NCBI GenBank assembly: GCA_905221605.1
Contig: CAJNDS010000234.1
Coordinates: 1-64,000, forward strand
Direction of reading: 5' to 3'
DNA: 64,000 nt
DNA from: Symbiodinium natans
Lineage: Eukaryota > Sar > Dinophyceae > Suessiales > Symbiodiniaceae
The translations under genes and the position numbers were made by a program. Shown piece by piece: positions 7,954 through 16,053 of this stretch; the stretch's first letter is position 1, and each line of letters opens with the position of its first letter. Below the pieces are notes generated by a model. That model did no database searches. It worked only from the letters and a program-made list of their open reading frames with translations, and was not told the DNA's origin.

Positions 7954-9591
7954 ATGGGCAAGGTCAAACTCTTCCCGACCCCCGAGTACACCTCGAAGCA
8001 GCCGCGCGACAGCGTGGTCCCGCGGGTGCACGGCTGGAGGCCCGTGAAGGAGTTCATCGAGAAGGACATGGGCGTGAACACCGAAAGGGAGCAGGTCTAC
8101 TTCGACAAGTGGGACGAGGGGGCACTGCGCACCATCATACAGCAGCAAAAGAAGGTCACCAGAACGTCCAAGCAGCTCGGGCTCAAAAGGCTCTACCAGG
8201 TGCTCATCATCTGCGACGATTTCGCGGATCAGCCGGAATTGCACCGGAGGACGGGGGACGGCGCCTTGGACACGCTGTTCATCCGCGGGCGCCACATGCA
8301 GATCAGCACCTGGGTGTCCTCGCAGAAGCTGCGGCTCATCAGAGCCGCCGTCAGGGTGAACATGCAGTTCATCTGCATCTGGCGGCTCCGGAACCAGCTG
8401 GAGCTGGAGGCGGTGCTGGAGGAGCTCAGCGCCCTGCTGCCCAAGCAGGAGCTCCTCCAAATGTACCAGGAGGCCATGCGGGAGCCCTACAGCTTCTGGT
8501 TCATCCACTACCTCAAGGACAAGGCGAACATGTTTTACAAGCGCTGGGAGGAGCGTTTCGTGCTGGACGGCGCCGCGGAGCCCGCGGAGGCCGCGGAGCC
8601 CCAGCAGCCGGTAAATGGGCGGCTTCCTGTCGGCGGCGGCCAGCAAGCTGCTGGGGGCGGGCCGATCATCGAAAGCGAGTGCAGCAACATTAGGTGCTGC
8701 AGCAGCAGTAGCCAGCCCAACGTCCACGACCCGCGCCTGGCCACGCTGCCGACTGGCTGGGGCCAGCAGGGCGTGTCGGGTGAGTCCACGGCCAGCGGGC
8801 TCTCCCGAACGCCGTTCCGGTTTAGGAGAAACAAGCCCGCCATGACGACCATCTACGTGGACTCCAGGAACCGCGTCTCGGGCTCCGACAGCAACTTCAC
8901 CTTCGAGCTCCCGGAGACGCTGCACATGCAGACGAGCGCCAAAATGGCGGTCTACAAGGTGCGCATCGCGGACGCGTTTCTGAGCACCGACAGGGGCACG
9001 CACCTGTACTGGATCGACGTGGCCCTGGGCACGCTGAACACGGCGGAGCTGCCCGTGGGCGCCTACACCGGCGCGCGGCTGGCAGCCTGGATCTCCTCCA
9101 ACTTCGCGGCCGCCACCTACGTGGAAGCCACGAACGCCATCGAGGTGGCCTACGACTCGAATCGCCGCATACTTTCGGACGCGGAGCTCCGGGACCTGTT
9201 CCCGAACGGCCCGGGGTACCCCCAGGGCGCCTCGGCCACCCGCCCGCAGAGCAACCACCTGCTGGGCGGCAGCTACCTGGACGGCGCGCTGCAGATCTTC
9301 CCGTGGGTGTCTATGAACGCCTACAACGAGGTCTACCTTAGATGCCGCGAGCTGGGCAACGCGGCCCACATCCTGGGCCCCCTGGGAACGGACATAATCT
9401 GCAAGGTCATCGTGGACCGAGGCGTGGGGCACGTCATGAAGGACCAGACCGACGACGGGCACTTCGTGGAGCTCAGGGGCCCGATCACGCTGCGGTCACT
9501 GAACTTTCGGCTGACGGACGTCAACGGCAACGAGGTGAACACCCGAGGCACGTCCGTCAGCTTCGCGATTTTCCTCGACCCAGAAAAATGA
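7954..9591 (+). CDS. A32-type packaging ATPase fused in frame to penton-like protein; P-loop missing
   Basis: Start ATG at 7954 follows an in-frame TAA. The first ~200 residues match the A32/FtsK-HerA packaging ATPase of NCLDV and polinton-like viruses: WRPVKEFIEKDMGVNTERE, Walker B LIICDDFAD, the arginine-rich TLFIRGRHMQISTWVSSQK segment, and RLRNQLELE. The upstream part that should carry Walker A (GxxGxGKT) is absent: residues 1-30 do not resemble it and no other frame upstream has one. The ATPase is therefore N-terminally truncated and presumably dead. A linker rich in Glu, Pro and Gly then runs, without a stop, into the penton-like protein whose own ATG is at 8842. A TAA in the adjacent frame at 8612-8614 marks where the ATPase probably once ended, so the fusion is likely produced by a small indel. 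Confidence 0.7.
   Translation: MGKVKLFPTPEYTSKQPRDSVVPRVHGWRPVKEFIEKDMGVNTEREQVYFDKWDEGALRTIIQQQKKVTRTSKQLGLKRLYQVLIICDDFADQPELHRRTGDGALDTLFIRGRHMQISTWVSSQKLRLIRAAVRVNMQFICIWRLRNQLELEAVLEELSALLPKQELLQMYQEAMREPYSFWFIHYLKDKANMFYKRWEERFVLDGAAEPAEAAEPQQPVNGRLPVGGGQQAAGGGPIIESECSNIRCCSSSSQPNVHDPRLATLPTGWGQQGVSGESTASGLSRTPFRFRRNKPAMTTIYVDSRNRVSGSDSNFTFELPETLHMQTSAKMAVYKVRIADAFLSTDRGTHLYWIDVALGTLNTAELPVGAYTGARLAAWISSNFAAATYVEATNAIEVAYDSNRRILSDAELRDLFPNGPGYPQGASATRPQSNHLLGGSYLDGALQIFPWVSMNAYNEVYLRCRELGNAAHILGPLGTDIICKVIVDRGVGHVMKDQTDDGHFVELRGPITLRSLNFRLTDVNGNEVNTRGTSVSFAIFLDPEK
8615..8845 (+). CDS. Small Ala-rich ORF with N-myristoylation-like start, viral
   Basis: The ATG at 8615 overlaps a TAA (8612-8614) as TAAATG and opens a 76-codon frame different from the ATPase-penton frame, ending at 8845 just inside the penton start. 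It begins MGGFLSAAASKLLGAG, matching an N-myristoylation consensus (MGxxxS) and a short amphipathic/hydrophobic helix; the rest is Ala/Arg/Ser-rich. The overlap with the end of the ATPase and start of the penton gene fits a three-gene viral series. It could equally be a chance frame in GC-rich DNA. No family known. Confidence 0.3.
   Translation: MGGFLSAAASKLLGAGRSSKASAATLGAAAAVASPTSTTRAWPRCRLAGASRACRVSPRPAGSPERRSGLGETSPP
8842..9591 (+). CDS. Penton-like (minor) capsid protein, viral
   Basis: ATG 8842 gives 249 residues to TGA 9589-9591. It starts MTTIYVDSRNRVSGSDSNFT, followed by FELPETL and a predominantly beta-type sequence (ARLAAWISSNF, NEVYLRC, ITLRSLNFRLTD, VSFAIFLD). The opening IYVDSRNR...SNFxxxLP is the hallmark start of the penton/minor-capsid proteins of polinton-like viruses and their relatives, which form the vertex of the icosahedral capsid. 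It is intact, and lies between the packaging ATPase and the AT-hook protein, upstream of the major capsid gene. It is open in frame to the ATPase (see 7954-9591). The assignment is by motif and position; structural comparison is the proper test. Confidence 0.6.
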   Translation: MTTIYVDSRNRVSGSDSNFTFELPETLHMQTSAKMAVYKVRIADAFLSTDRGTHLYWIDVALGTLNTAELPVGAYTGARLAAWISSNFAAATYVEATNAIEVAYDSNRRILSDAELRDLFPNGPGYPQGASATRPQSNHLLGGSYLDGALQIFPWVSMNAYNEVYLRCRELGNAAHILGPLGTDIICKVIVDRGVGHVMKDQTDDGHFVELRGPITLRSLNFRLTDVNGNEVNTRGTSVSFAIFLDPEK

Positions 9592-10028
9592 AGGGGCCGA
9601 AGAAAGCAAAAGGCACCGCTGGCATGGCAGATGAGGCGGAGGAACCTGCTGGAGCAGCCGAGCTGGTGGGAGAGGCTCCTGCAATGGCTGATCCCGCCCC
9701 CGCTCCCCCTCCCACTCGGCCTGGGGTGGTGGCCGTGCCCGCCCCTGAGGACGCCGGAGCACCAGTGCCCAAGCGCAGGGGGAGGCCGCCCGGTTCGAAG
9801 AACAAGCCCAAGCCGCCGCCGAAGACGGTCCCCGCCGCCGACGCTGGGGGAGGCGGTCAGCCGCAGCCGGCGAGCGAGGTTCCTGCTGAGCCGGAGCCCG
9901 AGCCGGAGCCCAAGCCGAAGCAGCGCCCCCTCCATCTGACGCCCTCGCAGGCGCGCATGATGCGCCAGATCAGCCGGCAGAACCGCTTCCACGGCGAACA
10001 CCATGGACGTGTAGAGCTAAAAGGATGA
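9588..10028 (+). CDS. AT-hook protein, viral
   Basis: The ATG at 9588 overlaps the penton stop as ATGA. The 146-residue product starts MKGPKKAKG, has an Ala/Pro/Glu-rich middle, an AT-hook (PKRRGRPPGSKNKPK) around residues 61-75, a PEPEPEPKPK linker, and a basic C-terminal segment (TPSQARMMRQISRQNRFHG). AT-hooks bind the minor groove of AT-rich DNA; here the likely role is condensing or tethering the viral genome, an inference. It is intact and ends in another ATGA overlap with the next gene. Charged Pro-rich composition makes any deeper homology hard to judge. Confidence 0.55.
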   Translation: MKGPKKAKGTAGMADEAEEPAGAAELVGEAPAMADPAPAPPPTRPGVVAVPAPEDAGAPVPKRRGRPPGSKNKPKPPPKTVPAADAGGGGQPQPASEVPAEPEPEPEPKPKQRPLHLTPSQARMMRQISRQNRFHGEHHGRVELKG

Positions 10029-10354
10029 TGCCCCTGGAGCGCCGCAACGAGCCCCAGATGCTCAGGAGCTTCTGGCAGAAGTACCCGAGCTACAACCTGA
10101 ACCCACTACTGCACAAGCGCTACAACGAGCTCCTGGAGGCCAGGGCCTTCAACAAGTGGCTCGAGGAGCGCCGGACGCGCAAGGAGGGCGAGGAGTACAC
10201 CGACGCGGTGGGCCGGCTGACGGAGGCCGTGAACCGGCGCGTGCCCCAGCTGCGGTACGCCCCGGCGGAGCGGGCGGGGGTGCGGCGGATGGCGAGGGAC
10301 GTCGCGGCGGGAAGGAACACGGCGGACAGCGGCGTTCACGGGGGCATGCTGTAA
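10025..10354 (+). CDS. 109-residue hypothetical viral protein
   Basis: Start ATGATG at 10025 overlaps the preceding stop (ATGA); stop at 10352-10354. The sequence is Arg-rich and mostly helical (FNKWLEERRTRKEGEEYTDA, VNRRVPQLRYAP, VRRMARDVAAGRN). No family recognised. The position in the tightly overlapped morphogenesis series and the intact frame argue it is a real gene. It is followed after 7 bases by ATG 10362 of the next gene. Confidence 0.5.
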   Translation: MMPLERRNEPQMLRSFWQKYPSYNLNPLLHKRYNELLEARAFNKWLEERRTRKEGEEYTDAVGRLTEAVNRRVPQLRYAPAERAGVRRMARDVAAGRNTADSGVHGGML

Positions 10355-10361
10355 AGACACA

Positions 10362-11298
10362 ATGGAGGAGCGGCGCCAGTACGGCTTCAGGGTGCGCCCC
10401 AACTTCGGCCAGGTGCTGGGGTACTTTTGCACTTTGCACGCAGCGAAGTCTGAACATCTCGGTGTGAGAACGGAACAGCTAGTTCGCCCTGCGACGGTAA
10501 CACGTGCAAGCCCAGAGGGCCCGGTGCTTCCGGAGCACATGTTGAATGTACAACATCACGAGAACTTAGAACCTACCACACAGCTGCACGAATTGGCACA
10601 TACAAGACACCACGAATGGCCGGTAATGCATGCGAGAGACACTGAATTTGCAGTAATCTCTTGGATCCCCCCCTGACAGCTACAAAGCCATCTTGAAACA
10701 CTGTGGAACATACGACATTAAGTCGGCAGCGAAAAGGAAATGCCTTTCCCATCACATCACTCTGCTGATATGTACATCAAAGCATATAAGTTCTTGCAAG
10801 CAATTTCATCGAAATCGGAAATTGGTTGAGGAGCAGCATGGTCATCGCAGTGATACATATTGCCATGGTCAGAACTTTTCAGAATGCAAGTGTAGTGTCC
10901 ATTCTGTGGCAGAGATCCATGATGGACGATCCCTGCTACCAGCCTGTAACTCACATATCGCAAGCTCAGTGAAGCGTCATCGACAAAGACAGGAAGTTGT
11001 ATCTCATCTGGTGCTGGGGTACATCGAGGAAGGCGAGCCCCTGGCCCTCGGGCTCCCGAACCGGAATGCCTCCATCTACATGAGCTCGCACTTCAGGCTG
11101 GACGACTACCCCGCATCCAGCGAGCCCCTGAGCGACGAGCCACTGCCCCACACCCACCTGAACCCCGCGGAGGCCTTCGAGGACGCCCGCGAGGAGGACG
11201 GCTACCGCGGCAGTTCCCGCGCCGGGACTTCCTGCGCCCAAGGCCATTCGATGCCGATTCCGACAGTGACCTGGGAGCGGACCCCGGCCAAGCGCTGA
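10362..11298 (+). pseudogene. Viral hypothetical gene split by a 585-bp insertion
   Basis: ATG 10362 opens MEERRQYGFRVRPNFGQVLG, which runs into foreign sequence after codon 21. The reading resumes at 11023 as IEEGEPLALGLPNRNASIYM, then SSHFRLDDYPASSEPLSD, an acidic region, and is lost near 11210, with the ORF closing at 11298. The 13 bases GGTGCTGGGGTAC are present on both sides of the insertion, so removing the insertion and one copy of the duplication restores a continuous frame, and the two halves are clearly one gene. No family known; its place between the small helical protein and the Ala-rich region suggests a virion component. The continuation after 11210 lies in another frame (RRDFLRPRPFDADSDSDLG). 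Confidence 0.6.
10425..11022. mobile_element. 585-bp insertion with 13-bp target-site duplication
   Basis: The inserted segment is 10425-11009; GGTGCTGGGGTAC occurs immediately before it (10412-10424) and immediately after it (11010-11022). A 13-bp perfect direct duplication is the signature of target-primed retrotransposition (LINE or SINE type) or of a transposase making long staggered cuts. The insert is less GC-rich than the viral flanks and has no coding frame of note and no clear poly-A or terminal inverted repeats. The orientation is therefore undetermined. Because it interrupts a viral gene, it postdates the viral integration. Confidence 0.7.
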
Positions 11299-12229
11299 GG
11301 CAGGACGGGCTGGCACTGCCCGACGCCCCGAGCCTGGGAGACCTGCTGGGGGGGCTCCAGAGCCGAGGCCGCGGCGGGCGCGGCGGCGGGCGCGGTGGGC
11401 TCTGTGGCCTCCATCGCGGCCCACTCCGGGGACCTCTACCACCACGGGCTGCGGGGCCGGCAGTGGCTGGACCGCACGCTGCGCATCCCCAGGACGCCGG
11501 AGGGCCTGGCGCCCCCACCCGACCAGGTGGCGCCGCCACAGATCACCGCTGCTGGAGCGGGCGGGCCAGCGGGCCACGGAGGTGGAGCGCCAGGCGGTGC
11601 AGGACATCAAGGCCTCCAGATGGCCGAGGCGGAGGCCGAAGGCTTCACTTCCGCAGCGGAGGCCGCGGCCTTGGGCGCCGAGGCGGCGGCGGCCGCGGAG
11701 GCCGCGGGGGAGGCGCGGTCATGCGGGCCCATCGCCTCCGGGCTGGCCGCCGCGGGGGAGGCGAGCAACGGTGGGCGGGGGCGGCGGGCGGCCTGGCCGT
11801 GGCGGGCGCGGGGGTGGCCCTGGTGGGCTGCACGGCGGCATGATGGCGGCCGAGCACTTCCTGGGGCTGGGGCGAGGGGGCGGAGGCACAGCTACCAGTC
11901 GAGGTCCAGGCCGTGGACGTGGACGCTGAACGGCATGCAGGAGGCGGGCGTGCGCAGCAGCTCCGCAGGAGCTTCGGAGGAGCGGACTCGGAGGCGGAGC
12001 CGAGAGCCCAGCCGATGCTGCAGAGCCGGCAGGGGCGGCAGCCCGCGCTGCCCTTCGGCCTGAACCGGGCGCGTCCAGCATGCCGAGGCCGCAGGGCCGC
12101 TCGAGCGGACAGCTCCGCCGCCGGCAGGCAGCAGAGCCGCCGCTCCAGCCGCGCCTTGCTGCCCGAGCCCTCGTTCGACCAGCTCAGGAGCAACCTCGAA
12201 CGTCACCCAAAGCCGTCTAGGATGAGCTC
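11299..12229 (+). pseudogene. Degraded Ala/Gly-rich viral ORF(s)
   Basis: Several plus-strand frames are each open for part of this stretch and read like fragments of one or two Ala-rich proteins: LALPDAPSLGDLLGGLQSR, then AVGSVASIAAHSGDLYHHGL with RQWLDRTLRIPRTPEGLAPP, then RATEVERQAVQDIKAS, then an Ala-rich tail, and HSYQ near 11890. Frame changes occur near 11360, 11560, 11650 and beyond. The composition (helical, Ala-rich, low in hydrophobic beta) would fit an internal or membrane-associated virion protein, but the sequence is too broken and too low in complexity to name. It directly precedes the major capsid gene. Confidence 0.35.
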
Positions 12230-13313
12230 ATGCAGAGCTTGGACTACAAGCTCGCGACGAGCAACGTAAACTATGGCTCTGCAGAAGGTCTGTGCAGTTC
12301 TTCCCTAGCTCCTTGAGCACCTTCACGCCCACGACCAGCCGCGTGGCCAGGATCCCGCTGAGCAGCGGATGCACTTCATCGACCCTGAGAGCGTGAAAAT
12401 CGCGTTTAGGGTGTGGAACACCGACAGCAGCGGTGGGCAGGTCTTCCCCGGCTCCTTCGAGAGCTGCTTCATCAAGCGCGTGCAGCTGTACAGCAACAGC
12501 CAGCGCACCGATGACATCACCGACGACGGCCGCAGCTGCTGGCTCTACAGCCTGCTGAAACCTCTCAGGAATGGTACGACGGCCGGGCCTACGAGGGCTT
12601 CTACCCCACGAACCTGGGCAACTCGGCCCGCCATCCTGGACGGGAACTTCAAGGACGTGCTGATGCCCCGACCCTCATCGGTCTGTTTCAATCGGGCAAA
12701 ATACTGCCACCGCAGCTGAACCTGGTGCTGGAGATCGAGTTCGCCGAGGCCGCGGACGCGCTCTGGCCGGGAGGCAACGGCTCCACCGAGGTGCAGCATC
12801 GAGAACGTGCGCGCGCTGGCCTTGCAGGTGACGCTGGACAGCGCTCTGGTGGAATCGTTCCCCGCGGGCTTCACCAGTCAACGTCACCGTCGCGAGGGCC
12901 TTCACCAAGCTCATGGGCGCTTTCGTGACCTTGAAGAACGCCGACGACGCCTTGGGCGAGGTGATGAATCTGGAATATCCCGCGGTGAACGGGCAGCTGG
13001 AAAGCCAGATGCAACTCGGGGCTCTGACTTATCCAAGATGCCCTATGGCCAGCATGGCCGAGCATCATCACTTCTTGGGATCATAGCGGGGGCCTACAAC
13101 TCCAAGATCCGGAACATGCGCCTGAACCGCCTCGAGTTCGACGACACGCAGTTCATCGCCGCGTTTGCCCAAGCACCCGCTCTCAGGCATCGACACGCTC
13201 CGGCGACCTCGCGCGTTTCACCTTCAAGAACATGCAGGCGGACCGCGCGCAGCAGGTCCACGTTCACCTCCTTTCGTTTCAAATCATCTTCGGGCGTGAG
13301 CGTGCTCGACTGA
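12230..13313 (+). pseudogene. Major capsid protein (double-jelly-roll-like), broken by multiple single-base shifts
   Basis: ATG 12230 opens MQSLDYKLATSNVNYGSAEG; the frame then changes to STFTPTTSRVARIPLSSG, then from 12369 MHFIDPESVKIAFRVWNTD, PGSFESCFIKRVQLYSNSQR and TDDITD; later frames give TLIGLFQSGKILPPQLNLVL, ALALQVTLDSALVESF, VARAFTKLMGAFVTLKNADD, EYPAVNGQLESQMQLG, GAYNSKIRNMRLNRLEFDDT, ARFTFKNMQADRAQQVHVHL and a terminal SSGVSVLD before TGA at 13311-13313. The order and type of these segments match the two jelly rolls of polinton-like and NCLDV major capsid proteins. At least six single-base shifts break it, so no capsid protein can be made from this copy as sequenced. It lies downstream of the ATPase and penton genes, as expected for a capsid module. 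Confidence 0.65.
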
Positions 13314-13367
13314 GATGTAAAAAGCATAAGCCTCTTCGAATAGCACCATCACAGAAAACATCCTTAA

Positions 13368-13623
13368 TGACGGCCAAACAACGGAGACTCCAGCATCACC
13401 GCCGGGCAGCTAGCCACCGTGCTGACGCAGTACACGTCCTTGGAAACCACGACCGGGAACACCGCGAACATCGGCACCAACACCGGCGTGGCGTTGAGGC
13501 GGGCAGGGCGGTCGCGATGGCCTGGAAGACGAAGGCGAATGGTGTTGGTGCCCACCAGCAGGTCCCGGTGGTCTGTCCGGGCCACGCCTGCGCATTGCTA
13601 AGGTTCGTCCGCCGCCCGTCGTG
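13368..13623 (+). pseudogene. Fibre-like viral ORF fragment
   Basis: ATG 13368 starts a frame soon lost to another reading SITAGQLATVLTQYTSLETT and TGNTANIGTNTGVAL, a Thr/Asn/Gly-rich pattern seen in trimeric fibre or tail proteins. The other frame runs to TGA near 13622. Only one or two shifts separate the pieces. It follows the major capsid gene by 54 bp, on the same strand. The low-complexity composition makes a fibre call tentative. It is the last recognisable viral gene here; the right border of the viral block is not marked by any repeat I could find. Confidence 0.3.
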
Positions 13624-15213
13624 AGCGCGGCCAGCGCAATCCAGAGAACTCCTGGTGATGGAACTCCAAAAACTAACAACCAACAAAAGTTTCCAAAAAC
13701 CATCAAAAAAAAACAAGCTCTTGCCAATCCAGTGTACTTAGATTTCGCAGGCTTGGCTCTTTGCTAACTTCAAGGGTTTTTCGGTTTGCTGTAAGGTCTA
13801 AGTTAGAGTGTGGTGTGTGTCATTATATGGTCAAAAAGTGGCTTTAGTGTGTGGTGCGTTTGCGTGTCTGTTGGCTTGGTTCTGCTGGCTGTTCAGCTGG
13901 AAAGTGTGCGGGTGGTAAAAGTGGATTGAAAACACAAAAAAGCAAGAAACCAACCTTAAAGGTGGAGAAGCCAAAGTGACCTCCACAGTGCGAGAAAGAT
14001 TGAACGCAAACAATGCAAGACTGCTTTGTCGACAGGCAGCAAGGCGGCAGCTCAGGTGTGCACTGTGGAGGTTGGGATTCTTCCTTTTAAAGTTTCCTCT
14101 TAGCTGCGCCCTCAACAAAGGTACCAGGTAAGTTCTCGCTTTGTACAGCTTCATTGTATCAGCTCATCAAAAATCTAAAACAGGATTTGCGTATTTCCAG
14201 ATTTTTTTTGTAAGGTGGCCATCTGGGTAGTTTCAAGAGCAACTCCCATCATCCCCTTGCAAGGTTTGTAAGAAGGGCATCCCGATCTGCCTTCTTGGCT
14301 CGCCTTACTGATCGTCTGGTTGACCCACCTGCGCGGCTTCCACATTTCTTTTGCACCAAAAGGTGACGTGGGTGGTGACGCTTTGAACGTTCAACATTTT
14401 TCAATCTTAGGCATGGATGATAGCATTGCAGTCATATTGTTCAGTCCGGCAGGTTGAACAAAAGCTGAACGATGGAATGCTTCCTCGCTCATCTTTTGTC
14501 CTTCTAATTCACTTCTTTTCATTCTTTTCCTTCTTGTCTGCCTCTTCTGCTTTCTTCTTCTCTGCCTCTTCAAGCAAAGTGAGCTCTGACTCCTCATCGT
14601 CATCTTGGAGCCTTTCCTTTTGTTGCTGGCGGGCTCTTCAAGATTCTTCGAAATGTGAAGAAGATTGGCAAGACGTGGTCAGAACTAAGCAAGAGGACCT
14701 GTGATTTTCAGAAGCTGCTTCCAAGTGACCACGCCTTGATCATGGCTCTCTTTTGTTGGTTGTCCAGCAATTTGTTCTGTACTGTGCCAGTTACAAGCGT
14801 TAGCAACCAAAAATAATGTTTGAACCAAAAGGGTGTTTTTTCTGACAGTGCCAACAGAAGTTTTGTTGTTAGAAACTCTGCGCTTGCCTTCCTTGTCAAT
14901 CCAAAAAGATCTGGGCAAAACAAACATGCTCATGCCAAGACATACGCAGAAAAACTCTATGCTTCTCTTTGTACCGTCAAGACAACATGGCACCAACTGG
15001 GCAAACAAACAAGGTAAGTTTTTCGTCTTCACGCAGCCACCTGCAGGAAGCTGTTGGGTCAAGTAAAACTAACTAAAACTCATTAGCCTTGCTTGTGCGG
15101 ACGTTGCCAGGTGGCATACAAGGCCGAACTTTGCCCGTCTAAGCCCGCATCTTGTCAATTGCTTAAGAGCAGCAGTGAAGAAGTGCATGTAAGAACTCTA
15201 AGGTTCTGTTTTT
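13624..15213. other. Non-coding stretch between viral block and satellite
   Basis: About 1.6 kb of lower-GC DNA without a recognisable gene. It holds one more copy of the CTGTAAGGTC motif (13788-13798), several short T-runs, and a Glu/Lys-rich minus-strand frame near 14480-14640 which could be an exon fragment but has no family resemblance. AG-GTAAG-like sites occur (for example near 15010), but no exon chain can be supported. Confidence 0.4.
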
Positions 15214-15529
15214 GGGAAATCTCAGCTTCCTCAGCTTGCGGTGGCCTGGGAAGTCTCAGCTTCCTCAGCTTGTGCAGCTTGTAGCCTGGGAAATCTCAGC
15301 TTCCTCAGCTTGTGGTGGCCTGGGAAATCTCAGCTTCCTCAGCTTGTGGTGGCCTGGGAAATCTCAGCTTCCTCAGCTTGTGGCGGCCTGGGAAATCTCA
15401 GCTTCCTCAGCTTGTGGTGGCTTGGGAAATCTCAGCTTCCTCAGCTTGTGGTGGCCTGGGAAATCTCAGCTTCCTCAGCTTGTGGTGGCCTGGGAAATCT
15501 CAGCTTGTGGTAGCCTGGGAAATCTCAGC
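15214..15529 (+). repeat. 34-bp satellite, first block (~9-10 units)
   Basis: Head-to-tail units of about 34 bases with the core GGAAATCTCAGCTTCCTCAG followed by CTTGTGGTGGCCTG. Because 34 is not a multiple of 3 and units contain no stop, all three plus-strand frames stay open and give a 34-residue periodic translation; I regard those ORFs as artefacts. The first unit is GCGGTGG, and one unit carries an inserted extra CAGCTTGTG. Confidence 0.95.
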
Positions 15530-16053
15530 GACATGCCCGCCGTGGACGGGAAGCGGCTGTCCATGGGGAGGATGCCATGGCACGGCGGATCCAGCGGGCT
15601 GTGACCGCCTGGATTCTTTTCCTGAACTTGCGATCGATGTGCAGAGATGAGTGTCGGCGCAGCTAAAGCCAATTTCGAGGAAGGAAAGCTGCTTTGTCAT
15701 CAACGGTGGATGAAAGATCGATTCCTGTGGCAGCCTGCTTTACCTACATCTTCTTCGACCAGTAATTCCCCTAACTCTTTGAAGTCTTGGGCGGTTTTAC
15801 ATGCATCAGGACTCCAATCAGGACCCCAAGATCCAGGTTCATCACAGAACCCGGCTGCTTTGAAAAAGGATTCTTGTATTCGTGCGTTGTGTTTTGATTC
15901 GCGACTTGCCAGTGCAATTGCGCGCCCATCTTTTCCACCACGCCTTTGCTTGTGACGACAAGATTGCTTCTTGTATTGGTCGATCAACCTTGCAGACATC
16001 TCAACTGCATTTCTTCACGCCGCTGTTGGCGCAGGTAAAGAGATTTTTGTTGT
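15530..16053 (+). pseudogene. Satellite-free spacer ending in a Ty1/copia RT motif remnant
   Basis: This 524-bp segment separates two satellite blocks. Its last ~80 bases (15971-16051) read NLADISTAFLHAAVGAGKEI then FV, which matches the reverse-transcriptase motif A region of Ty1/copia elements (ADxxTAFLxA...E.FV). Nothing further of a copia polyprotein follows because the 34-bp satellite starts immediately after. Upstream of the motif no copia reading frame was recognised. It is probably a chance-captured retroelement fragment that now forms the edge of the satellite. Confidence 0.4.

Noticed and set aside
7927-9462. 511-codon minus-strand ORF
   Set aside because: It is antisense to the ATPase/penton ORF. 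The plus frame carries all the family motifs.
11395-12063. Single 222-codon ORF as an intact viral gene
   Set aside because: Coding-like segments change frame several times within and around it, and the second half is a low-complexity shadow. It was annotated as degraded instead.
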